Shown: positions 54,566-63,910 of the stretch, piece by piece
How the letters are laid out: every line of letters begins with the position of its first letter
How positions within the stretch are numbered: the stretch's first letter is position 1
DNA from: Streptomyces sp. Edi2
Lineage (GTDB): Bacteria > Actinomycetota > Actinomycetes > Streptomycetales > Streptomycetaceae
DNA length: 64,000 nucleotides
Assembly: GCF_040253635.1 (NCBI RefSeq)
Contig: NZ_JBEJGX010000003.1
Span: 496,001-560,000 of the forward strand
Direction of reading: 5' to 3'
The notes under the pieces: generated by a model
What the model was told of the DNA's origin: nothing
Databases searched by the model: none
What the model saw: only the letters and a program-made list of their open reading frames with translations
Program-made: the position numbers and the translations under genes

Positions 54566-56367
54566 CAGCCCCGCTCCCCTCCCGGTTCCACGATCTGGTC
54601 CCCGCCACGCTGCGGCGCGCCTGGGCCGCCGAGGGCCACTGCCCCGACCTGGACCTGTACGCACTGTTCCGGGCCCGCAGGACCGCCGACCCGCACGCCA
54701 CAGCCGTGATCGACGCCCGAGGCGAGGTCAGTTACGCGGAACTGGACCACCAGGCTCGATGTCTGGCCACCGGGCTCGCCGAGGCAGGCGTCTGTCCCGG
54801 GGACGTGGTGGGCGTCCAACTCCCCAACACCGGAGAGGCGGTCGCGGCCGACCTCGCCGTGGCCGCGCTGGGCGCTGTCGTCCTGCCCTTCCCAGTCGGA
54901 CGGGGCGGGCGGGAGGCCGTGTCGCTGCTCGGCCGCTCCGGGGCCCGCGCGGTCATCGCCGCCTCCGAGCACCGCGGCGCCCAGCATGCACGGGAGCTGG
55001 CCGGACTGTCCGGCGAACTTCCCGCCCTGCGTGCCGTGATCGCCGCCGGCCCCGGTCCGGTCCCCGACGGCTGCCTGTCGCTGGCCGATCTGCTGCGCGC
55101 CGACGCGACCGCGTTCACTCCCGCGCGCCCCGACCCCGACACGGCGGCACGGATCCTGGTCTCCTCCGGGTCCGAGGCCGAGCCCAAGATGGTGGCGTAC
55201 TCACACAATGCGCTCGCGGGCGGCCGTGGCAACACGCTCGCGCCGCTGCTCCGCGACGGCATGCGGCCCCGCTGCCTCTTCCTGGTGCCGCTCGCTTCGG
55301 CCTTCGGCAGCAGCGGAACCGCCGTCACCCTCGCCCGGCACGGCGGCTCCCTTGTCCTGCTCGACCGCTTCACGCCCGACGCGGCCCTGGAAGCGATCCT
55401 CGCCCACCGGCCCACCCACGTACTGGGCGTGCCCACCATGGTGCGCATGATGCTCGACCGGCTGCCCGATGCCCGCGAGACGCCGGCCGGGCTGACCGCC
55501 CTGATACTCGGCGGCTCCGCGCTCGACGCGGCCACCCGCGACGAAGCCCGCCGGGCCTTCGGCTGCGCGGTGGTCAACCTCTACGGTTCCGCCGACGGCG
55601 TCAACTGCCACGGCGGCCTGACCGGGCAGAGCGCCCGCGATGACCACAGCGCGGCCGGTGACCACCGCACCGTCGAAGACCACGGCTCTCCCGATGGCCA
55701 CAGCGCCGTCGATGACCACAGCGCTCCCGATGGCCACAGCGCCGTCGATGACCACCGCACCGTCGATGACCACCCGGACGACGGCCCGGGGATCAAGGTC
55801 GGCCGCCCCGTCCCCGGCGTGTGTGAGATCCGTATCGCCCCGCTGCCCGGGGGCACCGACGGTGAACCGGGGGAGATCGTCGCGCGCGGCCCGATGACCC
55901 CGCTCTGCTACGTCGGCGCACCCGAGCTGAACATGCGGTACCGCACCGCCGACGGCTGGGTCCGTACCGGGGATCTCGGCATGCTGGACGCCGACGGCAC
56001 CCTGCGGGTCGTCGGCCGCCTGAAGGACATCGTGATCCGCGGCGGTGCGAACATCAGCCCCGCCGAGGTCGAAGGCGAACTCTCCTCCCATCCGGACATC
56101 CGCGAGGTGATGTGCGTCGGCGTCCCCGATCCCCTGATGGGCGAACGGCTCGCGGCGTGTGTGGTGCCAAGGGCCGGACGGAAGCCGGGACTTGAGAGCC
56201 TGTGCGGCCACCTGGACGCACGTGGCCTGGAACGCCGCAAACACCCGGAGCGTCTGTTGCTGGTGACCGACGAGCTGCCCCTCACCCCGGCGGGTAAGCC
56301 CGATCGCGCCGCACTACGGGAGAGGGCGGCCGCCGAGTTCCCCACCGCCCACGCCCAAGCCGGCTGA
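54562..56367 (+). CDS. Acyl-CoA ligase with His/Asp-rich insertion
   Basis: A 601-residue class I adenylate-forming enzyme. Motifs: ILVSSGSEAEPKMVAYSHN (A3, with the Gly/Thr core altered), VVNLYGSADGVNCHGG (A5), VRTGDLGMLDADG (A7), VVGRLKDIVIRGGANISPAE (A8) and LPLTPAGKPDRAALRER (A10 Lys). Between A5 and A6 (about residues 360-409) lies a repetitive hydrophilic insertion of Asp-Asp-His and Gly-His units with about eight His, encoded by imperfect tandem DNA repeats; other family members have a short loop there. Translationally coupled to the CoA-transferase. Probably activates a carboxylic acid for the acyl-CoA dehydrogenase. Effect of the insertion unknown. Confidence 0.87.
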   Translation: MTAPLPSRFHDLVPATLRRAWAAEGHCPDLDLYALFRARRTADPHATAVIDARGEVSYAELDHQARCLATGLAEAGVCPGDVVGVQLPNTGEAVAADLAVAALGAVVLPFPVGRGGREAVSLLGRSGARAVIAASEHRGAQHARELAGLSGELPALRAVIAAGPGPVPDGCLSLADLLRADATAFTPARPDPDTAARILVSSGSEAEPKMVAYSHNALAGGRGNTLAPLLRDGMRPRCLFLVPLASAFGSSGTAVTLARHGGSLVLLDRFTPDAALEAILAHRPTHVLGVPTMVRMMLDRLPDARETPAGLTALILGGSALDAATRDEARRAFGCAVVNLYGSADGVNCHGGLTGQSARDDHSAAGDHRTVEDHGSPDGHSAVDDHSAPDGHSAVDDHRTVDDHPDDGPGIKVGRPVPGVCEIRIAPLPGGTDGEPGEIVARGPMTPLCYVGAPELNMRYRTADGWVRTGDLGMLDADGTLRVVGRLKDIVIRGGANISPAEVEGELSSHPDIREVMCVGVPDPLMGERLAACVVPRAGRKPGLESLCGHLDARGLERRKHPERLLLVTDELPLTPAGKPDRAALRERAAAEFPTAHAQAG

Positions 56368-56508
56368 GGCCAGGAGGGAGGGGCCGCACCCGGCGGCCCC
56401 TCCCCCACTCGTACGAGCTCTCGCGCAGGTTCTCGTACGACCTCCCGTACGAGTTTCCCTGCGAGCCTCCGCGCAAGCTCGCGTGCAAGCCGACCGGCCA
56501 GGAGCCGG

Positions 56509-57330
56509 TCAGGACCCGGAGAACGCCTTCTTCATCTGGCCGGCCGCCTTGCGGTAGACCCCGAGCAGGTCGAGGTCCGCGCCCGGATAGTTCACGATGT
56601 TCAGCTGCTTGGCGCCCGAGCCGGGCAGCACGGTCCCGGTCGACATGTTCTCGTTGTCCAGCACAAAGGCGGGCTTCTTCGCCGACAGTGCGGACAGCTG
56701 GGCCGGTGTGACCGCCTCCGGGCCGTAGGTACCGACCACCTTCGCCCCGGCCAGCCCGGCCACCCACGTCGTGAACTTCTGTGCCGCCACCGCGGGAGCC
56801 TTGCCACCGGGCCAGGTGGCCTTCACCTGCTTGGCAAGGGAGGCCCACTCCGCCGTGAACCTGCTGTTCCACTTGGCCGCGGTCCGCTCCGTCCCGAACT
56901 TCTTGCCCAGCTTCGTCACCTCGCCCTTGGTGGTCGCGGGCGCGTTGTCCAGATTGACCTCGATCAGCTTCGCCTTGGAGCCCGCGGCTTCCTTGATGCG
57001 GCCCGCGAAGGGCTCGAACGAGGCGTAGAGGACGTAATCGGCCCCGGCAACCGCTGCCAGGTCGGACGGCTTCAGGTCGTAGTCGGGCGCATGCCGGACC
57101 GAGGCGGGAACCAGGGACTTGACGTTCTTGGCCCCGGCCGCCTTGGCCAGCGCCGCCTCCCAGCTGGAGGTGGCGACCACCACGGGACCGGACGACGCCG
57201 ACCCCGACTCGCCGGCCCGGTCCGTACCGGCCTTGCCGGAGCCGTCGCCGCAGCCGGTCAGCAGGAGCAGCACCGCACTCAGTGCGGTGACTGCGGCGAG
57301 GGGGCGGAAGAGGACGCGGACGTGCGCCAT
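56509..57330 (-). CDS. Metal ABC transporter substrate-binding lipoprotein (zinc/manganese type)
   Basis: A 273-residue lipoprotein. The signal peptide ends in the lipobox LLTGC, giving a lipid-anchored Cys. The mature domain resembles ZnuA/cluster 9 metal-binding proteins: VVVATSSWEAALAKAAGAKN, SLVPASVRHAPDYDLKPSDL with a metal-ligand His, AGADYVLYASFEPF and AFVLDNENMSTGTVL. The usual His-rich loop of zinc-specific members is absent. ATG at 57330 lies inside the end of the permease gene (52-bp overlap), so the two are coupled. Third gene of an ATPase-permease-binding protein operon. Confidence 0.88.
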   Translation of the reverse strand: MAHVRVLFRPLAAVTALSAVLLLLTGCGDGSGKAGTDRAGESGSASSGPVVVATSSWEAALAKAAGAKNVKSLVPASVRHAPDYDLKPSDLAAVAGADYVLYASFEPFAGRIKEAAGSKAKLIEVNLDNAPATTKGEVTKLGKKFGTERTAAKWNSRFTAEWASLAKQVKATWPGGKAPAVAAQKFTTWVAGLAGAKVVGTYGPEAVTPAQLSALSAKKPAFVLDNENMSTGTVLPGSGAKQLNIVNYPGADLDLLGVYRKAAGQMKKAFSGS

Positions 57331-58151
57331 GATGAAGTTCTCCGTTCGGGTATGAGATGAGCGGCAAGGGCGACCGCCCCCGCGGCGAGGACGAGAACCG
57401 GACCGGGCGGCAGATCCCAGGCCAGCGAGATCAGGAAGCCGACGACGTTCACGACGACGCCGATGCCGATCGCCCAGAGCGTGATCGACACCAGCGAACG
57501 GCCGAGACGGCGGGCGGCCAGGGCCGGCAGCAAGGTCAGCGCGTCCACCAGCAGCGCGCCCGTCAGACGGATGGCACCGGCCACCGCGACCGCCACCAAC
57601 ACCAGCAGCACCACGGTCAGCCGCTGCACCGCCACGCCGGAGGACAACGCCAGCTCCCGGTCGTGCAGCAGCAGCGCCAGATCGCGGCGGCGCCAGAGGA
57701 ACAGCCCCGGTACGGCCACGGCCAGCACACCCAGCACGACGAGATCGGCCGGCCGCACCGCAAGGATCGACCCCCACAACAGCGCGAACGCCCCATTGGC
57801 ATTCACCCCGGAGAGCGCCAGCATCAACAAGGCGGCAGCAATGGCCAGGCTCATCAGCAGGCCCATCGCCCCGGACAGGCCCTCGGCGGTGCGGGCCAGC
57901 GGCGCCACCCCCGCCCCGGCCAGCGCACACGCCACCAGCGCACACAACACCGGGTCCAGACCCACCAGTTGGCCCACGGCGATGCCCAGCAGCGCCACAT
58001 GCATCATCGCGAAGCGCACCGGCATGATGTCCAGCCCGACGATCACCACACCGACGACCGGCAGCCCGAAGGCGGCCAGCAGCAGCCCCGCCCCGGCCCG
58101 CTGCACCGGGACCAGTTGCCACAGGTCACCGACCTGCCCCCACGCGCTCAC
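57279..58151 (-). CDS. Metal ABC transporter permease (ABC-3 family)
   Basis: A 290-residue permease with about eight helices, including DIMPVRFAMMHVALLGIAVG, GVNANGAFALLWGSILAV and AVAVAGAIRLTGALLVDALT followed by LLPALAARRLGRSL. This is the ZnuB/MntB-type ABC-3 pattern. It overlaps the ATPase gene upstream by 4 bp and the lipoprotein gene downstream. The overlapped C-terminal tail is Ser/Pro-rich and may be dispensable. It forms the membrane channel for the metal bound by the lipoprotein. Confidence 0.9.
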   Translation of the reverse strand: MSAWGQVGDLWQLVPVQRAGAGLLLAAFGLPVVGVVIVGLDIMPVRFAMMHVALLGIAVGQLVGLDPVLCALVACALAGAGVAPLARTAEGLSGAMGLLMSLAIAAALLMLALSGVNANGAFALLWGSILAVRPADLVVLGVLAVAVPGLFLWRRRDLALLLHDRELALSSGVAVQRLTVVLLVLVAVAVAGAIRLTGALLVDALTLLPALAARRLGRSLVSITLWAIGIGVVVNVVGFLISLAWDLPPGPVLVLAAGAVALAAHLIPERRTSSWRTSASSSAPSPQSPH

Positions 58152-58837
58152 GACACCTCCCGCAGCTGTCCGGCGGCCATCTCCAGCGTCCGGTCACAGC
58201 GCGCGGCCATGGCCCGGTCGTGGGTCACCACGAGCAGCGTCACCGGCAGCGTGGTCAGCACCTCGGCGGCCTCCTCCTGGCCCGCGAAGTCCAGCGCCGC
58301 GGTCGGCTCGTCCGCGAGCAGCACGCCCGCTCCGGCCGCCACGCACCCCACCGCCCGCGCCAGGTGCATACGCTGCAACTGACCACCCGAGAGACTGCCC
58401 ACCGGCCGGTCCGCCAGGCCGCCCATGCCCAGGCGTTCGGCCGCCCGTTCCGCCTCCGTCAGGTCACCGCTGCTCGCCAGCAACTCCCGTGCGAGCAACG
58501 GAAAGCGCCCAGGTGCCGGCCGCTGCGGAATCCACCCGCACGCTCTTCTCCGCCACGCCCACTCGGCAGCGCTGCGGCAGCCCCGGCCACCGACCACGAT
58601 CTCCCCGTCGACCTGCCGGTGCAGACCGAGCACCGCCCGCAACAGCGTCGTCTTCCCCGACCCGTTCGTGCCGGTCAGAGCAATCCGCTCACCGGCCCCG
58701 ACCTCCAGATCGACCCCGGTCACCGCTTCCAGGCGGCCATGGCGACACACCACCCCCCGAAGCCGCACCTCAAGGCCGCCCGCACCGCCCGGCTGCCGCT
58801 CCGCTGGGGCCCCTGACCTCTCCTCGCTCCGTTCCAC
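58148..58837 (-). CDS. Metal ABC transporter ATP-binding protein
   Basis: A 229-residue ABC ATPase. Walker A is GTNGSGKTTLLRAVLGL, signature LSGGQLQRMHLARAV, Walker B GVLLADEPTAALD, and the switch His is in LLVVTHDRAMAARC. First gene of a three-gene metal uptake operon (ATPase, permease, lipoprotein). A Zur or manganese-regulator box would be expected upstream, but I did not find a convincing one in 58838-58900. Confidence 0.93.
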   Translation of the reverse strand: MERSEERSGAPAERQPGGAGGLEVRLRGVVCRHGRLEAVTGVDLEVGAGERIALTGTNGSGKTTLLRAVLGLHRQVDGEIVVGGRGCRSAAEWAWRRRACGWIPQRPAPGRFPLLARELLASSGDLTEAERAAERLGMGGLADRPVGSLSGGQLQRMHLARAVGCVAAGAGVLLADEPTAALDFAGQEEAAEVLTTLPVTLLVVTHDRAMAARCDRTLEMAAGQLREVS

Positions 58838-59009
58838 AGCCCACTAGTCGGACCAACGGCGTACCGAGTTCCCGCGGGGCCGGTGGCTTTTCTGCCGACG
58901 ACCTCCCGGGAACGTCCTGCGCACGGCCTGGCCGCCACCTCCTGCCTACGGCCCGTCCCGCCACGACCGGCCTACGGCTCCTCCCGCCACACCGGCGTCC
59001 GCCCCTCAA

Positions 59010-59382
59010 CCGCTACGCAACGGCCGAGCAGGTCACCTACATCGACCCCACCGAACTGGTCGAGATCTCTATCCGGACAGTGGCTCCCGCGGGCCCCAAC
59101 CCGGTGTCCCACTTCGCGGACAGGGAGACGAACACGAAGGTGAACTACCCCGTCTACCGCAGGCTGCGTCTGCAGCAGACCTCCTTCCGGGGCCGGCCGG
59201 CGGCGGTGTGGGAGTACGCCTTCCAGGGACGGGAACGCGGCTTTTGCGCCGTCGAACTCGGCTTCGGCCGCGAAGGCGGCCGGGAGTACGACATCTCCGT
59301 CTCGGCACCGGAACGGAAGTGGGACACCTACCGCCCCGTCTTCGACAAGGGCAGGGACAGCTTCCTCCCGGCCGGCTCCTGA
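59010..59382 (+). pseudogene. C-terminal extracellular fragment of a Ser/Thr protein kinase-like gene
   Basis: The plus-strand frame ending at 59382 encodes about 120 residues (VEISIRTVAPAGPNPVSHFA, then VWEYAFQGRERGFCAVELGF and KWDTYRPVFDKGRDSFLPAG). These resemble the extracellular tail of Streptomyces membrane Ser/Thr kinases. The kinase domain, membrane helix and a start codon with ribosome site are missing upstream, where the metal ABC operon lies. It appears to be a truncated remnant. Confidence 0.5.
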
Positions 59383-59443
59383 GCCCCCGGCCGGTTCCTT
59401 GCTCATCACCCCCGAACTGGCGGCACAGCTCCCCGCAGATGCC

Positions 59444-59956
59444 TCAGTCGAGGGGGTGGGACCGCTGACGCCGATCAGGCGGGGCGAAGCTCAGCCCGTT
59501 CTCGTCGAGAGCATTGAAGACGGTCACCCGACTCGCTCCGAAGACGAAGCTGAGGTCGACGTTCCGGGCCAGATCCCTGCCGTCCAAGCCTGTCCAGTCG
59601 AGCAGTTCGACCCTGGTGAGGGACAGGCCCCGCAGTGCGTGCAGTCCGGGAAGAGGCTCGGTACGCCACCGCAGGTCGAAGCCGGGCCACCGGACCTGGC
59701 CGGCGGGGTCGATCGTGTTCCACGTGAGGGAGAGGTCGTCGAACTTCTGGTGATTGATCTCGACCTGCTCGCCCTCGAAGTCGAACAGAACCGGGCAATC
59801 ACAGAACCACTCGTCGTCCTGACGGTCCCAGACCATCCAGACGCCCGTCAGAGTCCGGCCGGCAAGGCCACGCAAGCGCTGCGCGTGCTCGCGCACAACG
59901 TCGCTGCGGCGGTTCAACCACAACGGCTGGTATCCCGCGATGCCAAAATCGAACAT
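59444..59956 (-). CDS. Conserved-looking hypothetical protein
   Basis: A 170-residue soluble protein of unknown function. It is rich in aromatic residues and acidic stretches (MVWDRQDDEWFCDCPVLFDF, then GEQVEINHQKFDDLSLTWN), with a beta-rich pattern and no signal peptide or catalytic motif. Translation start is ATG at 59956 without a strong ribosome site. Coding bias at third positions is typical for the organism, so it is likely real. A small membrane-protein gene ends 18 bp upstream on the same strand. Confidence 0.75.
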   Translation of the reverse strand: MFDFGIAGYQPLWLNRRSDVVREHAQRLRGLAGRTLTGVWMVWDRQDDEWFCDCPVLFDFEGEQVEINHQKFDDLSLTWNTIDPAGQVRWPGFDLRWRTEPLPGLHALRGLSLTRVELLDWTGLDGRDLARNVDLSFVFGASRVTVFNALDENGLSFAPPDRRQRSHPLD

Positions 59957-59974
59957 CGCGTCATCTTGTCAGAG

Positions 59975-60190
59975 CTACCTCATGCCGGCTCGACGCGGCA
60001 GAGCCGCCCCGGCCAGGGCCGGAAACGCGATCACACCGACCAAGCCGGGAACGAATCCCGGATCGCGTGCTCCCGACTGCAGCAGGGTCGCCAAGAGCTG
60101 GGTACCGGCCAGCACCGCCAGCCCGAGGTAGAGCCACCCTGCCCAGACGGGGCCTGCCGACGGTGTCCTGCTTGCGCTGCGTTGGTCCAT
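59975..60190 (-). CDS. Small two-helix membrane protein
   Basis: A 71-residue protein with two hydrophobic segments (VWAGWLYLGLAVLAGTQLLA and FVPGLVGVIAFPALAGAALP) and a basic C-terminus (PRRAGMR). Start ATG at 60190. It directly precedes the hypothetical gene at 59444 and may be co-transcribed. Function unknown. Confidence 0.65.
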   Translation of the reverse strand: MDQRSASRTPSAGPVWAGWLYLGLAVLAGTQLLATLLQSGARDPGFVPGLVGVIAFPALAGAALPRRAGMR

Positions 60191-60458
60191 TGCACACGTA
60201 TGCCCGGCGCATACCGTTCCAGGCATTGGGGCCAGACTTCAGGCTGCAGGTGCGCCCTCCGCCCTTCCACGGGACATGGGTGCGCAAGTGCCGGATACCG
60301 GCTTACTCCCGCTCGCGGCCCGCGGCCCGCGGCCCGCTGCCACTGCCCGCGCCCGCCACCGACGCCTGCGCCTGCGCCTGCGCCGCTCACGCTGATGCCG
60401 AACAGGGGCAAACCGGGTAAAAATCACACTATCGAACACAGTGATTCGGAGGAGACAC

Positions 60459-61643
60459 ATGAGGGCTTTGACGTGGCATGGCAAGCGCGACGTTCGCATC
60501 GACACGGTTCCCGATCCCAAGATCGTGGACCCGACCGACATCATCGTCCGGATCACGTCGACCGGGATCTGCGGGTCTGACCTGCACCTTTACGAGGTGC
60601 TCGGGCCGTACCTCGATCCCGGTGACATCCTCGGCCATGAGCCGATGGGCGTCGTCGAGGAGGTCGGGCCGGAGGTCACCGCCGTGTCGGTCGGGGACCG
60701 GGTCGTCGTGCCCTTCAACGTCTCCTGCGGCACCTGCTGGATGTGCACCCAAGGGCTTCACTCACAGTGCGAGACGACCCAGGTCACCGAGCGAGGGATG
60801 GGCGCCGCGCTCTTCGGCTTCTCCAAGCTCTACGGGCAAGTCCCCGGCGGGCAAGCCGAGTTGCTTCGCGTACCCTTCGGTAACACTCTCCCTGTCAAGG
60901 TGCCCCACGGTCCGCCGGACCAGCGTTACGTCTACCTCTCCGACGTCCTCCCGACCGCGTGGCAGTCCGTCGCTTACGCCGACATCCCGCAGGGCGGGAC
61001 CGTCACGGTCCTGGGGCTGGGCCCGATCGGCGACATGGCCGCCCGCATCGCCCTCCACCAGGGCGCCGCCATGGTCATCGGGGTGGATCTTGTCCCCGAG
61101 CGTCTGGAGCGGGCACGCTCCCGGGGTGTGCACGTCCTGGACTTGCAGGAACACGGAAAGAACGTCGGCGAGGAAATCCGCGCCCTCACCCAGGGCCGCG
61201 GCACCGACGCCGTCATCGACGCGGTGGGCATGGAGGCACACGGCGCGCCATTGGCCAAGGCAGCCCAGCAGTTCGCCAGTCTGCTGCCCGACGCCCTGGG
61301 CGAGAGGCTGATGGGCCGAGCCGGCGTGGACAGCATGGCTGCCATCACCACGGCGGTTGACGTCGTACGCCGCGGCGGCACCATCTCGCTCATCGGTGTC
61401 TACGGTGGCGCCGTCGACCCCATGCCGATGCTGACGCTGTTCGACAAGCAGATCCAGCTGCGCATGGGCCAGGCCAACGTCAAGCGATGGGTGCCCGACA
61501 TCCTCCCGCTCCTCACCGATGCCGACGTCCTCGGTGTCGACGACTTCGCCACCCACACGCTGCCCCTCGAAGAAGGGCCGGAAGCCTACAAGACCTTCCA
61601 GGCCAAGGAAGACGGCATGATCAAGACCGTTCTCACGCCCTGA
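60459..61643 (+). CDS. Zinc-dependent alcohol/formaldehyde dehydrogenase
   Basis: A 394-residue zinc MDR enzyme. Catalytic zinc ligands are in GICGSDLHLYE and GHEPMG; the structural-zinc cysteine cluster is CGTCWMCTQGLHSQC. The Rossmann motif is VLGLGPIGDMAARIAL. The length and insert fit the glutathione-independent formaldehyde dehydrogenase-like subgroup. ATG at 60459 follows GGAGGA; the upstream GTG at 60441 would include that ribosome site in the coding region. The gene precedes a frameshifted SDR by 152 bp. Confidence 0.92.
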   Translation: MRALTWHGKRDVRIDTVPDPKIVDPTDIIVRITSTGICGSDLHLYEVLGPYLDPGDILGHEPMGVVEEVGPEVTAVSVGDRVVVPFNVSCGTCWMCTQGLHSQCETTQVTERGMGAALFGFSKLYGQVPGGQAELLRVPFGNTLPVKVPHGPPDQRYVYLSDVLPTAWQSVAYADIPQGGTVTVLGLGPIGDMAARIALHQGAAMVIGVDLVPERLERARSRGVHVLDLQEHGKNVGEEIRALTQGRGTDAVIDAVGMEAHGAPLAKAAQQFASLLPDALGERLMGRAGVDSMAAITTAVDVVRRGGTISLIGVYGGAVDPMPMLTLFDKQIQLRMGQANVKRWVPDILPLLTDADVLGVDDFATHTLPLEEGPEAYKTFQAKEDGMIKTVLTP

Positions 61644-61795
61644 ACTGCCAGGTGCCGGCCGGAGCGGCAGCCTTACCAGCCCCGCAAGGCGATGGGCTGA
61701 GCTCTTGCAGGTCCCTCTTTCTCCGCCCGATCCCGGCCCGTCCTGGTCCCGCACCGGGGCGCCTCACCTTTCTCATTCGATGAAGGAGCCCTGAA

Positions 61796-62685
61796 GTGGC
61801 AGGCGACAACCGAGCCGACCAGAACCCGGTCACGAAGCATCCTCAGCCGGAGTTCGAGCAGCAAGACCAGGCCCACCCGGGCTGGACCGGGCCCATGGAC
61901 CCTCCCCCGACCACGGGGAGGACTCCTACCGGGGCAGCGGCCTTCTGGAAGGGCGCAAGGCCGTGGTGACCGGCGGGGACTCCGGTATCGGGCGGGCCGT
62001 CTGCCTGGCCTTCGCACGCGAGGGCGCGGACGTCCTGTTCACCTATCTGCCGGAAGAAGGCACGGAAGCTCGTGAGACCTCCCGCCACGTCGAGGAGGCC
62101 GGGCGTACCGCGGTGGCGGTGCCCTGCGACGTCCGCGAGGAACAGCAGTGCGAACGGTTGATCGAACGCGCGGTGACGGAGTTCGGCAGGATCGACATCC
62201 TCGTCAACAACGCCGCTTACCAGATGTCGCAGCCCGACGGCATCAGCGCCATCACCACCGAACAGTTCGACCGCGTGGTCCGCACCAATCTCTACGGCAT
62301 GTTCTGGCTTTCGAAGAAGGCCCTGCCGCACATTCCGCACGGCGGTTCGATCATCAACTCCGCCTCTGTGCAGGCCTACAAGCCCAGCCCGCACCTGCTC
62401 GACTATGCGATGACCAAGGGCGCCATCGTCACCTTTACCCAGGGGCTCGCCCAGATGCTGGCCTCCGACGGTATCCGCGTCAACGCGGTCGCCCCCGGGC
62501 CGGTGTGGACTCCTCTGATCCCGGCGACGCTCCCGGACACCACCACCTTCGGCAAGCAATCACCCCTGGGACGGCCGGCTCAGCCCGCGGAGATGGCTCC
62601 GGCCTACGTCTTTCTCGCCTCACCGCAGGCGAGCTACATCACGGCGGAGATCCTCAATGCCACCGGCGGTACACCGCTTCCTTAG
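61796..62685 (+). pseudogene. SDR-family oxidoreductase with an N-terminal frameshift
   Basis: The GTG at 61796 follows AAGGAG and starts the Pro/Gln-rich N-terminal extension typical of this SDR group (NPVTKHPQPEFEQQDQ, ending in MDPPP). After the C-run at 61904-61908 the frame fails. One base lower, it continues as DHGEDSYRGSGLLEGRKAV and VTGGDSGIGRAVCLAFAREG, with the active site LVNNAAYQMSQ, SASVQAYKPSPHLLDYAMTK (Tyr-x-x-x-Lys) and the end at 62685. The enzyme core from about 61910 is intact. A missing C by sequencing error or real mutation explains it. If the core is translated alone, ATG/GTG starts near 61963 would remove the first strand. Confidence 0.82.
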
Positions 62686-62839
62686 GGAGCCGGTGCCCCG
62701 GGCACGGCGAGCTCGCTGCCCTCGCCGTCTCCACCTGCCACAGCGGGCCGGCTTCGCGATCTCATGTCACAGTACGAAAGTCGGCCGCGCCTGAGCCGGC
62801 CGCGGCTCGGGCTCTCCGTTGCAGCCAAGGAGTTCTCGT

Positions 62840-63910
62840 ATGAATGAGCTGACCACTCCGCCGGCCGCCGGTCTCGCCAGCCCCGCTGACCTGGACCTGG
62901 ACCTGGACCTCGACCTGGACGAGGATTCAGGTCTCAGGCCCGGGCAGGCCCGGCGCGAAACCGCGCAACGGTTCGTGTCCACCGTCGCGGACATCGCCTC
63001 CGGGGCCCTGGAATTCCCGCTGCCCGGCTCCGGGCACACAGTGCAACGCCTCGCCGCCCTGCGGGCCGTCGCGCAGCGTGATCTCTGCCTGGCACGACTC
63101 GTCGAGGGGCATGTCGACGCCACCGCGATCCTCGCGGAACTACGCGGTCCCACTCCTGGGCCGGCGGAACGGTGGGGAGTATGGGCGGCGGAACCGCCCG
63201 GCGAAGGTGTCACCGCGACCCGCACCGAAGCGGGCTGGCGCCTGGCGGGCCTCAAGCGGTACTGCTCGGGCGCACACAGCTGCACCCATGCCTTGATCAC
63301 GGCCACCGCCGAAGACGGCCGCCGGCTGTTCGCCGTCCGCACCGGCGGCCCCGGCTGCCAACCCGTGCCGGGAACCTGGCAGGCCATCGGTATGGCCGGC
63401 AGCGACACCCCCGACGTGCGGATCACGGATCTGCCTGCCGTACCCGTGGGAGGCGTGGAGGACTACGTACGGCGCCCGGGCTTTCAGCACGGCGGTATAG
63501 GCGTGGCAGCCTGCTGGTACGGCGGAGCCCTCGCGGTCACCGAACCGCTGCGGAGCGCCGCGCACCGCAACCCGCATCCCCACACCGACGCTCACCTCGG
63601 CGCTGTCGATATGCACCTCCACGCCGCGGGCGCGCTCCTGGAACGGACGGCAGCCGAGATCGACCAGGATCCGCACGACAACAGCGGAGCGGCCAGGCTG
63701 CGCAGTCTCCGCGTGCGCGCCTTCGTCGAACAGGCGTGCAGCGCCACGCTGTCCCACGTGGGCCGGGCCACGGGCGCCGGGCCCCTGTGCCACGACCTGC
63801 GCCATGCGCGCAACGTCGCCGATCTGAGCGTCTATCTCCTCCAGCACCATGCCGAACGCGACCTCGCAGAGCTCGGTCGCCTGATCACCCGCCCGGAGGT
63901 CGGCCGATGA
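62840..63910 (+). CDS. Acyl-CoA dehydrogenase-like protein
   Basis: A 356-residue protein related to the acyl-CoA dehydrogenase superfamily, shorter than usual. Recognisable parts are the helical N-terminal half, the WAAEPPGEGVTATRTEAGWR and LAGLKRYCSGAHSCTHALIT beta-domain segments, and C-terminal helices with AVDMHLHAAGALLERTAAEI. The N-terminus carries a repeated Leu-Asp run (LDLDLDLDLD) from a short GACCTG repeat. ATG at 62840 follows AAGGAG. Its stop overlaps the ATG of the next gene, which leaves the window. Substrate unknown. Confidence 0.83.
   Translation: MNELTTPPAAGLASPADLDLDLDLDLDEDSGLRPGQARRETAQRFVSTVADIASGALEFPLPGSGHTVQRLAALRAVAQRDLCLARLVEGHVDATAILAELRGPTPGPAERWGVWAAEPPGEGVTATRTEAGWRLAGLKRYCSGAHSCTHALITATAEDGRRLFAVRTGGPGCQPVPGTWQAIGMAGSDTPDVRITDLPAVPVGGVEDYVRRPGFQHGGIGVAACWYGGALAVTEPLRSAAHRNPHPHTDAHLGAVDMHLHAAGALLERTAAEIDQDPHDNSGAARLRSLRVRAFVEQACSATLSHVGRATGAGPLCHDLRHARNVADLSVYLLQHHAERDLAELGRLITRPEVGR

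Noticed and set aside
57463..59382. A 639-residue plus-strand gene across the metal ABC operon
   Set aside because: All but the last 120 residues are antisense to the permease and ATPase; only the C-terminal part resembles a protein family.
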